Below are positions 8,743 through 17,172 of a stretch of DNA of 64,000 bases, piece by piece. Position 1 is the stretch's first letter. Each line of letters opens with the position of its first letter. The translations under genes were made by a program, and so were the position numbers. The notes beneath the pieces are model-generated. The model searched no databases. It worked only from the letters and a program-made list of their open reading frames with translations, and had not been told where the DNA came from. The DNA is from an uncultured Odoribacter sp. (GTDB lineage Bacteria > Bacteroidota > Bacteroidia > Bacteroidales > Marinifilaceae): the NCBI GenBank assembly GCA_910578985.1, contig CAJTSF010000001.1, positions 186,001 to 250,000 on the forward strand. Direction: 5' to 3'.

Positions 8743-9321
8743 ATGGCAACAAAAATCAGATTAGCGAGACACGGACGTAAAGGGCGTCCATTCTACCATG
8801 TAGTGGTAGCAGATAGTAGAGCGCCACGCGATGGCAAGTTCATTGAAAAAATCGGGACCTACAACCCGAACACGAACCCGGCTACTATCGATCTCAAGTT
8901 CGACAGAGCTTTGTATTGGTTGATGACCGGCGCACAGCCGACCGAAACCGCCGAGAGAATCCTGTCCTACAAAGGCGTTCTCCTCAAAAAACACCTCCTG
9001 GAAGGCGTCAAGAAAGGAGCTTTCGACGAAGCTGCCGCCGAAACCAAGTTCAACGCCTGGATGAAAGAGAAAGAGGCGAAAGTACAGGCTAAAATCCAGC
9101 AACTCGCCCAAGCTGGCGATGCTGCCGCTAAGGCACGCCTGGAAGCAGAAGCCAAAGTACGTGCTGCAAAAGAAGAAGTGATTGCAAAGAAAAAAGCCGA
9201 ACTGGCGGCTGCCGAAGCTGCCAAGAAAGCCGAAGAAGAAGCGGCTGCCGCTCCCGCTGAAGAAACAGCAGCCCCGGCAGAGGCTCCCGCTACGGAAGCA
9301 GAAGCACCCGCTGCCGAATAA
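8743..9321 (+). CDS. rpsP: 30S ribosomal protein S16 with long C-terminal tail
   Basis: The first ~80 residues are classical S16 (TKIRLARHGRKGRPFYHVVV, then GTYNPNTNPATI). The protein is 192 residues because a low-complexity tail rich in Ala, Glu and Lys (from about residue 95, including AAPAEETAAPAEAPATEA) is added. Extended S16 tails are usual in Bacteroidetes; ordinary bacterial S16 is 80-90 residues. Structural protein of the small ribosomal subunit. rimM follows 9 nt downstream, the common ribosomal pairing, though trmD and rplS are not present here. Confidence 0.97.
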   Translation: MATKIRLARHGRKGRPFYHVVVADSRAPRDGKFIEKIGTYNPNTNPATIDLKFDRALYWLMTGAQPTETAERILSYKGVLLKKHLLEGVKKGAFDEAAAETKFNAWMKEKEAKVQAKIQQLAQAGDAAAKARLEAEAKVRAAKEEVIAKKKAELAAAEAAKKAEEEAAAAPAEETAAPAEAPATEAEAPAAE

Positions 9322-9330
9322 AACCTTGCA

Positions 9331-9861
9331 ATGGTCACCCGGGAAAATTGCATCAAAATCGGTGAAATCACCAAGACCCACCACCTCAAAGGGGCGGTCA
9401 TTGTCTCCACCGACAGCGATTTACTCGAACAATATGCAGACAAACCGGTGTTCCTTCTACTCGAAGGGGCACCGGTTCCTTTTTTCATCGCCGAAGACGG
9501 ACTCTCCGTCCGCAACCACACCTCCTACATCGTCAAATTCGACTACGTGGATACCATCGCCCAGGCGGAGCGCCTCGTGGGCTGTGAAATATGGCTCGAA
9601 AAGTCCCTCCTCCAAGAAAACGAGGCGGAAGACTACCGCGACATCTTCGACCTCATCGGTTTCCGCGTCCACGACAAACGATCCGGAAAAGACGGGCAAG
9701 TCGCCGACGTCGCCGACTACTCCGGCAATATCATCCTCACCCTCTCCATCTTCGGCAAGGAAGTCCTCCTCCCCCTTTCCGAAACCTACATCCGCGACCT
9801 CGACTGGGCACACGAAACCATCCACGTCCACATCCCCGAGGAGCTGGAAAACCTCAACTGA
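9331..9861 (+). CDS. rimM: Ribosome maturation factor RimM
   Basis: A 176-residue protein with the RimM N-terminal barrel (IKIGEITKTHHLKGAVIV, residues 8-25) and the C-terminal PRC-barrel (DLIGFRVHDKRSGKDGQVAD ... EVLLPL ... IHVHIPEELENLN). RimM binds S19 and assists 30S head maturation. It sits directly after rpsP, as in many bacteria. Confidence 0.96.
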   Translation: MVTRENCIKIGEITKTHHLKGAVIVSTDSDLLEQYADKPVFLLLEGAPVPFFIAEDGLSVRNHTSYIVKFDYVDTIAQAERLVGCEIWLEKSLLQENEAEDYRDIFDLIGFRVHDKRSGKDGQVADVADYSGNIILTLSIFGKEVLLPLSETYIRDLDWAHETIHVHIPEELENLN

Positions 9862-10041
9862 CCTCATCTTTCCGTTCATCCCATTTTTCACGTCACACCA
9901 CGCGACAAAATTCGTTTTGGAAAACTTTCGACATTTTCTAAAATAGTTATATGATTGCAATACAATAAATTGACAAATAAAACCGGAAAACTTGAAAATA
10001 TTTTTAACGCCAAATATTACCGTATAAAAATACTTTTTCCA

Positions 10042-10049
10042 TATATTTG
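10042..10049 (+). promoter_or_regulatory. Promoter -7 box (TATATTTG) for nrdJ
   Basis: The plus strand reads TATATTTG, 40 nt before the nrdJ ATG, in an AT-rich 228-nt gap. I see no cobalamin riboswitch in the gap. Confidence 0.6.
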
Positions 10050-10089
10050 CAGCGTCAAATCAACACAACAGCAATCAATATAATGCACT

Positions 10090-12630
10090 ATGAATGAACA
10101 TGTAAAAACAGCAGAAGAGACCTACACCCAGGAAGAGGCTTTCAAAAGCTCCCTCAACTACTTCAAGGGAGACGAACTCGCCGCCCGTGTATGGGTGACC
10201 AAGTACGCGCTGAAGGATTCCTACGGCAACCTGTTCGAACAAAACCCCGACGACATGCACCGCCGCCTGGCGCGTGAAATCGCCCGCATCGAAAAGCGCT
10301 ACACCAATCCCCTCTCCGAAGACGCCATCTTTGAAGTCCTCCAAGATTTCAAATACATCGTCCCCCAGGGAGGACCCATGACCGGCATCGGGAACAACTT
10401 CCAGATTGCCTCCCTCTCCAACTGTTTTGTCATCGGCAACGAAGGTCCTTCCGACTCCTACGGGGGCGTCATGAAAATCGACCAGGAACAAGTGCAGCTC
10501 ATGAAACGCCGCGGAGGTGTCGGGCACGACCTCTCCCACATCCGCCCCAAAGGCTCCCCCGTCAAAAACTCCGCGCTGACCTCCACCGGAATCGTCCCCT
10601 TCATGGAACGCTACTCCAACTCCACCCGTGAGGTCGCCCAGGACGGACGACGCGGCGCCCTCATGCTCAGCGTCTCCATCAACCACCCCGACTCCGAAAG
10701 CTTCATCGATGCCAAAATGACCGAAGGAAAGGTCACCGGAGCCAACGTCTCCGTCAAGATAGACGACGAATTCATGCGCGCCGTCATCTCCGACGAAACT
10801 TATATACAGAAATACCCCATCCACTCCGACGCCCCTCTCTACACCAAAGAGGTCAATGCACGCCAGCTTTGGAACAAAATCGTTCATAACGCCTGGAAAT
10901 CCGCCGAGCCCGGCATTCTCTTCTGGGACACCATCATCCGCGAGAGCGTGCCCGACTGCTACGCCGACAAAGGCTACCGCACCGTCTCCACCAACCCCTG
11001 CGGCGAAATCCCCCTCTGTCCCTACGACTCCTGTCGCCTCCTCGCCATCAACCTCTACTCCTACGTCCAGAACCCCTTCACCAAAGGCGCCTTCTTCGAC
11101 TTCCCCCTCTTCAAAAAACATATCGCCATTGCCCAGCGCATCATGGACGACATCATCGACCTCGAACTCGAAAAAATCGACGCCATCCTCGATAAAATCA
11201 AATCCGACCCCGAAAGCGACGAAGTCAAAGGCGTCGAAATCCGCCTCTGGGAAAAAATCCAACAAAAAGCCCAGGAAGGACGCCGCACCGGCGTAGGCAT
11301 CACCGCTGAAGGCGACATGCTCGCCGCCCTCGGGCTACGCTACGGCAGCGACGAAGCCATCGACTTCGCCGTCGAAATACAGAAAACCCTCGCCGTCGAA
11401 GCCTACCGCTCCTCCGTCCACCTCGCCAAAGAGCGCGGATGTTTCAAACTCTACGACACCGCCCGCGAGGCAGCCAACCCTTTCATTCAGCGCCTCCGCG
11501 CCGAGTCGCCTGAAATGTACGACGACATGGTGAAATACGGACGCCGCAACATCGCCTGCCTCACCATCGCCCCCACCGGCACCACCAGCCTCATGACCCA
11601 GACCACCTCCGGCATCGAGCCCGTATTCCTCCCCGTCTACAAGCGCCGCCGCAAGGTGAACCCCAACGACCAGAACGTCCGCATCGACTTCGTCGATGAA
11701 TCCGGCGACAGCTACGAAGAGTTCATCGTCTTCCACCACAAATTCGCCGAATGGATGATGGTCAACGGATACAACATGACCAAACACTACTCCGACGAGG
11801 AAATCGACCAGCTCGTCTCCGAGTCCCCCTACTATAAAGCCACCTCCAACGACATCGACTGGGTTGCCAAGGTGCGCATGCAGGGCGAGGTGCAGAAATG
11901 GGTGGACCACTCCATCAGCGTCACCGTAAACCTCCCCTCCGACGTCACCGAAGAACTCGTCGGGCAGCTCTACATCGAAGCCTGGAAGAGCGGCTGCAAA
12001 GGCTGCACCGTCTACCGCGACGGCTCCCGCGCCGGCGTCCTCGTCTCCAACAAAGACAAGAAAAACGCCAAAGCCGAGGAAGGCATGCCTGCCAAGCGAC
12101 CCATGGAACTCGACGCCGACGTCGTCCGATTCCAGAACAACAAAGAGAAATGGATCGCTTTCATCGGGCTTTACAACGGGCGCCCGTATGAAATCTTCAC
12201 CGGAATCGCCGACGACGAGGAGGGCATCATGCTCCCCAAAGCGGTCACCGAGGGAAAAATAGTCAAACACTACGACGAGAACGGCAACTCCCGCTACGAC
12301 TTCCAATTCCAGAACAAGCGCGGATTCAAGACCACCGTCGAAGGGCTCTCCTACAAATTCGACAAGGAATACTGGAACTACGCCAAGCTCATCTCCGGTG
12401 TCCTACGACACGGAATGCCCGTCCACCAGGCAGTGGAACTCGTCTCCACGATGGAATTCGACAACGAGAACATCAACACCTGGAAAAACGGCGTCGAGCG
12501 CGCCCTCAAAAAATACATCCCCAACGGCACCGAAGCCACCGGCGAGAAATGCGAACACTGCGGCTCCTCCGTCGTCTATCAGGAGGGCTGCCTCGTCTGC
12601 ATGAACTGCGGGGCGTCCAAATGCGGCTAA
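10090..12630 (+). CDS. nrdJ: Adenosylcobalamin-dependent (class II) ribonucleotide reductase
   Basis: An 846-residue enzyme that reduces ribonucleotides to deoxyribonucleotides with a B12-generated thiyl radical. The active site is readable: Cys112 in SNCFVIGN, and NPCGEI at residues 302-307 with Cys304 as the expected thiyl Cys, followed 11 residues later by Cys315, the same spacing as the redox Cys in studied class II enzymes. The C-terminal region has the GCKGCTVYRDGSR segment near residues 636-648 and ends in a zinc-ribbon-like cluster (CEHC ... CLVCMNCG ... CG). No NrdB-like subunit is adjacent, as expected for class II. It is transcribed alone, with its own promoter and terminator. Confidence 0.95.
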   Translation: MNEHVKTAEETYTQEEAFKSSLNYFKGDELAARVWVTKYALKDSYGNLFEQNPDDMHRRLAREIARIEKRYTNPLSEDAIFEVLQDFKYIVPQGGPMTGIGNNFQIASLSNCFVIGNEGPSDSYGGVMKIDQEQVQLMKRRGGVGHDLSHIRPKGSPVKNSALTSTGIVPFMERYSNSTREVAQDGRRGALMLSVSINHPDSESFIDAKMTEGKVTGANVSVKIDDEFMRAVISDETYIQKYPIHSDAPLYTKEVNARQLWNKIVHNAWKSAEPGILFWDTIIRESVPDCYADKGYRTVSTNPCGEIPLCPYDSCRLLAINLYSYVQNPFTKGAFFDFPLFKKHIAIAQRIMDDIIDLELEKIDAILDKIKSDPESDEVKGVEIRLWEKIQQKAQEGRRTGVGITAEGDMLAALGLRYGSDEAIDFAVEIQKTLAVEAYRSSVHLAKERGCFKLYDTAREAANPFIQRLRAESPEMYDDMVKYGRRNIACLTIAPTGTTSLMTQTTSGIEPVFLPVYKRRRKVNPNDQNVRIDFVDESGDSYEEFIVFHHKFAEWMMVNGYNMTKHYSDEEIDQLVSESPYYKATSNDIDWVAKVRMQGEVQKWVDHSISVTVNLPSDVTEELVGQLYIEAWKSGCKGCTVYRDGSRAGVLVSNKDKKNAKAEEGMPAKRPMELDADVVRFQNNKEKWIAFIGLYNGRPYEIFTGIADDEEGIMLPKAVTEGKIVKHYDENGNSRYDFQFQNKRGFKTTVEGLSYKFDKEYWNYAKLISGVLRHGMPVHQAVELVSTMEFDNENINTWKNGVERALKKYIPNGTEATGEKCEHCGSSVVYQEGCLVCMNCGASKCG

Positions 12631-12650
12631 GAGACCGTTATCCCATATTC

Positions 12651-12696
12651 AGAACCGCTTGCAAGGGAACCCTCTCTTACAAGCGGTTCTTTTTTC
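12651..12696 (+). terminator. Rho-independent terminator after nrdJ
   Basis: AGAACCGCTTG (12651-12661) pairs perfectly with CAAGCGGTTCT (12680-12690) and runs into a T tract. Confidence 0.85.
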
Positions 12697-12730
12697 TTCC
12701 CATAAACCTCCCGACTCCCATTTATTATTG

Positions 12731-12738
12731 TATTTTTG
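12731..12738 (+). promoter_or_regulatory. Promoter -7 box (TATTTTTG) for ribF
   Basis: The plus strand reads TATTTTTG, 19 nt before the ATG at 12758. It lies inside the upstream extension of the ribF open frame and therefore supports the shorter start. Confidence 0.6.
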
Positions 12739-12757
12739 CGCCATCATTCAAGCAGCA

Positions 12758-13699
12758 ATGGAATTACATCACGGCATAGACAATTTGCATTTGGTGAATC
12801 CGGTGGTGACCATCGGGAGTTTCGACGGGGTGCACAAGGGACACGTACAGGTCATCGCCTCGCTGAAACAGGTAGCGGAACGGCTGGGAGGAGAGACCGT
12901 CATCATCAGCTTCGAGCCGCACCCGCGGGAGGTGATCTATCCTCTGGAAAAACGCCCCGGCATATTGACCACGCTGGAAGAGAAACGCGCCATATTGGAG
13001 CGTCTGGGAGTGCAGCACCTCATCATCCTGCCTTTCACGCGCGCTTTGGCGGAACTGACCTACACGGAGTTCGTGCGCAACCTGCTGGTGGACGGCATCG
13101 GGGTGAAGGGGCTGGTCATCGGCTATGACCACCGCTTCGGGAAGAACCGCGAAGGGACGTTCGAGAAATTGAAGGGGCTGGCGGAGCAATACCATTTCTA
13201 TTTGGAACAAGAGAAAGTATACACGGAGAATGACATCAACATCAGCTCCACGAAGATACGCAACGCTCTGCAAATCGGCGACCTGCGACAGGTGAACGAG
13301 TTCCTGGGCTATGCCTATTCCCTCCGGGGCAAGGTGATTCCCGGCGACCGCATCGGGCGCACGCTGGGATTTCCGACAGCCAACCTCGCCTTGGAGGACG
13401 AACGGAAACTGCTGCCCGCAGGCGGCGTATATGCCGTGCAGGTGGAAGCGAAAAGAAAGGTCTGCGGCGGGATGCTGAATATCGGCGTACGCCCCACGGT
13501 GAGTTGCACGGGAAAGGTGCGCATCGAAGTGAACCTTTTCGACTTCGAGGGTGACCTCTACGGGGAAAGTCTCCGCGTTGCCCTCATCGCCCGCATCCGC
13601 GGGGAACAAAAGTTCGACGGGAAAGCGGAACTGGCAGCACAATTGGAGCGCGACCGGGAGGAGGCGCTGGAGAGGTTAAAGGAAAACGCCAGCCGGTAA
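12758..13699 (+). CDS. ribF: Bifunctional riboflavin kinase / FAD synthetase
   Basis: 313 residues from the ATG at 12758 (MELHHGIDNLHLV). The frame is open to 12659, but the nrdJ terminator and the ribF promoter lie in that extension, so the later start is used. The N-terminal FAD synthetase domain has GSFDGVHKGH and SSTKIRNAL; the C-terminal riboflavin kinase domain has YSLRGKVIPGDRIGRTLGFPTANL and GGVYAV. It converts riboflavin to FMN and FAD in the cytoplasm. The stop codon lies in the loop of the following terminator. Confidence 0.96.
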   Translation: MELHHGIDNLHLVNPVVTIGSFDGVHKGHVQVIASLKQVAERLGGETVIISFEPHPREVIYPLEKRPGILTTLEEKRAILERLGVQHLIILPFTRALAELTYTEFVRNLLVDGIGVKGLVIGYDHRFGKNREGTFEKLKGLAEQYHFYLEQEKVYTENDINISSTKIRNALQIGDLRQVNEFLGYAYSLRGKVIPGDRIGRTLGFPTANLALEDERKLLPAGGVYAVQVEAKRKVCGGMLNIGVRPTVSCTGKVRIEVNLFDFEGDLYGESLRVALIARIRGEQKFDGKAELAAQLERDREEALERLKENASR

Positions 13700-13715
13700 G
13701 GGCTGGCGTTCTTTT
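13685..13715 (+). terminator. Terminator at the ribF stop codon, probably bidirectional
   Basis: AACGCCAGCC (13685-13694) pairs perfectly with GGCTGGCGTT (13701-13710); a T run follows on the plus strand and TTTTCC on the minus strand, so it can also stop glyS transcripts coming the other way. The ribF stop TAA (13697-13699) is in the loop. Confidence 0.8.
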
Positions 13716-13795
13716 ATGGACTGCCGCGTCAGCACTCAAAGCGAGAAGCTTCCACTGCGCCGGCAATCCGCGCTCGCATCCCGAGGATGCCGCGC

Positions 13796-15346
13796 TCAGA
13801 GCAATTCTTTCAAAAGGTTACGCATGTCGCATTTCGCGCGGAGGATGTCCGGGAGACGGTCCACGGGGACGCGCTCCTGTTGCATGGTGTCACGGTCACG
13901 GATGGTGACGGCATTGTCCTCGGCGGTCTGATGGTCGATGGTGATGCAGAAAGGGGTACCGATGGCGTCCTGCCGGCGGTAACGCTTTCCGATGGAGTCT
14001 TTTTCGTCGTACTGGCAGTTGAAGTCGAATTGCAAGCTGTCCATGATTTCCTGCGCCTTCTCGGGGAGCCCGTCTTTCTTGACGAGGGGCATGACCGCCA
14101 TTTTGACGGGAGCCAAAGCGGCAGGGAGACGGAGAACAATGCGCGAATCGTGTTTGCCGTCCTTTGAAAGGTCCTCTTCGCAGTAGGCGGCGGACATGAT
14201 TTGAAGGAACATGCGATCGACGCCGATGGAGGTCTCGATGACATAGGGAACGTAGGATTCGTTAAGTTCGGTGTCGAAATATTGTATTTTCTTGCCTGAA
14301 AATTTCTGGTGCTGGGAGAGGTCGAAATCGGTGCGCGAGTGGATGCCCTCGACTTCTTTGAAGCCGAAGGGGAAGCGGTACTCGATGTCGGTGGCGGCGT
14401 TGGCGTAGTGGGCGAGCTTCTCATGGTCGTGGAAGCGGTAGTTATCGTCGCCGAAACCGAGGAGCCGGTGCCATTTCATGCGGGTGGCGCGCCATTTTTC
14501 GAACCATTCGAGCTCGGAGCCGGGGCGGACGAAGAATTGCATTTCCATCTGCTCGAATTCGCGCATGCGGAAAATGAATTGGCGGGCGACGATTTCGTTG
14601 CGGAATGCTTTACCGATTTGGGCGATGCCGAAGGGGATTTTCATGCGTCCGGTCTTTTGGACGTTGAGGAAATTGACGAATATGCCTTGGGCGGTCTCGG
14701 GCCGCAGGTAGACTTTGCTGGCGCCTTCGGCGGTGGAGCCCATCTCGGTGGCGAACATGAGGTTGAATTGCCGCACTTCGGTCCAGTTGCAGGTGCCGGA
14801 GATGGGGCAGACAATCTTTTCGTCGAGGATAATCTGGCGCACTTCGTTGAGGTCGTTGTCATTGAGGGCACGCGCCATGCGCTGGGTGAGGGCGTCGCGC
14901 TTGCGGGCGTGTTCGAGGACTTGAGGGTTGGTCTGACGGAAGAGCGCCTCGTCGAAGCGGTCGCCGAAGCGTTTGCGCGCTTTCTCGACGTCTTTTTCTA
15001 TTTTGTCGTCGTAGCGGGCAATCTGGTCTTCGATGAGGACGTCGGCGCGGTAGCGCTTTTTGGAATCTTTGTTGTCGATGAGGGGATCGTTGAAGGCATC
15101 GACGTGCCCGGAGGCTTTCCAGATGGTGGGGTGCATGAATATCGCGGAGTCGATGCCGACGATGTTCCGGTGGAGGCGCACCATGGATTCCCACCAGTAG
15201 CGCTTGATGTTGTTCTTCAACTCGACGCCGTATTGTCCGTAGTCGTACACCGCGCCGAGCCCGTCGTAAATGTCGGAGGAGGGGAATACGAAGCCGTATT
15301 CTTTGCAGTGTGCCACTAATTTCTTAAAAACATCTTCCTGTGCCAT
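13796..15346 (-). CDS. glyS: Glycyl-tRNA synthetase (single-chain, alpha2 type)
   Basis: 516 residues of a class II synthetase: N-terminal KLVAHCKEYGFVFPSSDIYD, motif 2-like FRNEIVARQFIFRMREFEQM, and ETSIGVDRMF of motif 3 near the C-terminus, with the anticodon-binding domain at the end (APVKMAVMPLVKKDGLPEKA). It charges tRNA-Gly. It is the single-subunit form used by Bacteroidetes, not the alpha/beta glyQ-glyS pair. It follows the Na/Pi cotransporter gene by 22 nt and is probably the last gene of that operon. Confidence 0.96.
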   Translation of the reverse strand: MAQEDVFKKLVAHCKEYGFVFPSSDIYDGLGAVYDYGQYGVELKNNIKRYWWESMVRLHRNIVGIDSAIFMHPTIWKASGHVDAFNDPLIDNKDSKKRYRADVLIEDQIARYDDKIEKDVEKARKRFGDRFDEALFRQTNPQVLEHARKRDALTQRMARALNDNDLNEVRQIILDEKIVCPISGTCNWTEVRQFNLMFATEMGSTAEGASKVYLRPETAQGIFVNFLNVQKTGRMKIPFGIAQIGKAFRNEIVARQFIFRMREFEQMEMQFFVRPGSELEWFEKWRATRMKWHRLLGFGDDNYRFHDHEKLAHYANAATDIEYRFPFGFKEVEGIHSRTDFDLSQHQKFSGKKIQYFDTELNESYVPYVIETSIGVDRMFLQIMSAAYCEEDLSKDGKHDSRIVLRLPAALAPVKMAVMPLVKKDGLPEKAQEIMDSLQFDFNCQYDEKDSIGKRYRRQDAIGTPFCITIDHQTAEDNAVTIRDRDTMQQERVPVDRLPDILRAKCDMRNLLKELL

Positions 15347-15368
15347 GTGTTTATCTCTTTACTGGTTA

Positions 15369-17138
15369 TTATTCCACTTCGTGACCGACTTCTTTGATGG
15401 CTTCGGTGACGTTGATGGCGTAGTCGCCTATCTTTTCGCATTCCGAAAACATGTCGTTGTAGAGGATGCCGGTCGAATAATCGTATTTTTTCTCTTCTAT
15501 CGCGATGAGGTGTTCCTGTTTGAGGATGGTGCGGTAGTCGTTGATGGATTTCTCGAGTTCGTATGCTTTTTTGGCGTTCACTTCGCGGTATTCCATGGCG
15601 AGGTTGGTGCACATGGTGACGATGGAGTCTTCGGCGAGGCTGAGCATGTGATGGAGTTTGTAGCTGAGTTCGTGGGAGAAGGTGACGCCTTGGTCGTTGC
15701 GGCGCATGATGGCTTTGGCGAGGTTGAGGACGGAGTCGGCGACGCTTTCAATCTCGGAGACGATTTTGAACATGGCACGCACGCGCTGGGAGTTCTCAGT
15801 GGTGAGGCGGGATTCGGAGACTTTAGTGAGATAGTCGGCGATTTCGACTTCGACCTGGTCGCTCTCGTCCTCCATGAGTTGCAGTTTGTCGAATTCCTGT
15901 TCGTATTCGCCTTTGGGCATATCGAAGCATTGGAGCATTTTGCGGAACATGGAGAGGGTGTTCTGGGCATAGAGGGTGATTTCGGACTTCGCCTGGAAAA
16001 GGGAAGCGTCGGGGGTGGAGAGGAGCCCGATTTTGATGTGTTTGAGGGTGAATGCCTCTTCGTTGCCTTTCTGGGGGAGAATACGGCTGACGAGCTGGGC
16101 GAGTATTTTAGTGAACCATATCAGAATCAATACATTGGCTCCCTTTGCCAGGGTGTTGAACAAGGAAAGCACCAGGGGCATGCCTGCATGTATCGACGCC
16201 AATACGAGGGCTCTTTCCTCAGGGGCGAAAGTTTTCGCCAGCAAATCCGGGTCGGAGTATATCGGATTGTAATGCGACAGATGCAACACCACGGACAAAT
16301 CGCCGATGAAATGCAGGAAAGGGCGGAAAATCAAAAACAGCCAAATCACGCCGAAGACGTTGATGATAAAGTGTGCCAGAGCGGCACGCTTCGCCTGGAC
16401 GTTGGCGACGGCGGCGGCGAGGTTGGCGGTGATAGTGGTACCGATGTTCTCGCCCATGATCATGGCGGCGGCGTCTTCGTAGCCAATCCAGCCCTTGGCG
16501 CAGATGACCAGGGTGAGGGCGACGGTCGCCGACGAGGATTGGAATATGGTGGTGAGGACGGCTCCTATGAGGAGGAATATCATCCAGGAGCGGAAGCCGA
16601 GGTTGCTGATGCCCTGGACGAAGTCACCGACGCCGGGGAAGTCCTGGAGGTTGGTGGGCATGGATTCCTGGAGGAAGCGCAAGGCGAGGAAGAGCAAGCC
16701 GAAACCGACGAACATCTCGCCCCAGTTCTTGCGGGCGCGTTTTTTGGAGAAGAGGAGCGGGAGGGCGCAACCGATGATGGGAAGCGCGAGGTCGCTCATG
16801 CTAAATTCCCCGAGCCCGAGCGCGGCGACAAGCCAGCCGGTGAAGGTGGTCCCGACGTTTGCCCCGAGGATGACGCCGATGGAGCCGACGAGGTCCATGA
16901 GCCCCGCATTGACGAAGCTGACGACCATAACGGTGGTGGCGGAGGAGCTTTGGATGAGGGCGGTGATGAATACGCCCGTCAGCACGCCGGTGAATCGGTT
17001 GGCGGTCATGGCAGCCAGTATCTGGCGCATTTTGTTGCCTGCCAGTTTTTGCAGGGACTCGCTCATGAGCTTCATGCCGTAGAGGAACAAAGCCAGCGAA
17101 CCGACGAGTTTCAGTAACTCAAGGAATCCATAGTTCAT
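15369..17138 (-). CDS. Na/Pi-cotransporter family protein with C-terminal PhoU-like domain
   Basis: 589 residues. Two copies of the Na/Pi-cotransporter repeat are marked by QSSSATTVMVVSF and QSSSATVALTLVI, within about eight membrane segments over residues 1-310. The C-terminal ~200 residues are cytoplasmic helical PhoU-like sequence (MFRKMLQCFD ... EIESVADSVLNLAKAI ... CEKIGDYAINVTEAIKEV). The family imports phosphate with sodium; the PhoU-like tail suggests gating by phosphate status. It lies between a hybrid histidine kinase gene (34 nt upstream) and glyS. Confidence 0.92.
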   Translation of the reverse strand: MNYGFLELLKLVGSLALFLYGMKLMSESLQKLAGNKMRQILAAMTANRFTGVLTGVFITALIQSSSATTVMVVSFVNAGLMDLVGSIGVILGANVGTTFTGWLVAALGLGEFSMSDLALPIIGCALPLLFSKKRARKNWGEMFVGFGLLFLALRFLQESMPTNLQDFPGVGDFVQGISNLGFRSWMIFLLIGAVLTTIFQSSSATVALTLVICAKGWIGYEDAAAMIMGENIGTTITANLAAAVANVQAKRAALAHFIINVFGVIWLFLIFRPFLHFIGDLSVVLHLSHYNPIYSDPDLLAKTFAPEERALVLASIHAGMPLVLSLFNTLAKGANVLILIWFTKILAQLVSRILPQKGNEEAFTLKHIKIGLLSTPDASLFQAKSEITLYAQNTLSMFRKMLQCFDMPKGEYEQEFDKLQLMEDESDQVEVEIADYLTKVSESRLTTENSQRVRAMFKIVSEIESVADSVLNLAKAIMRRNDQGVTFSHELSYKLHHMLSLAEDSIVTMCTNLAMEYREVNAKKAYELEKSINDYRTILKQEHLIAIEEKKYDYSTGILYNDMFSECEKIGDYAINVTEAIKEVGHEVE

Positions 17139-17172
17139 TTGAATGGTTTTTATATTACAACATATTTCTTCG

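Noticed and set aside
9862..10089. Cobalamin riboswitch ahead of the B12-dependent ribonucleotide reductase gene
   Set aside because: No B12-box-like conserved segment is visible in the AT-rich gap; only a normal promoter box is found.
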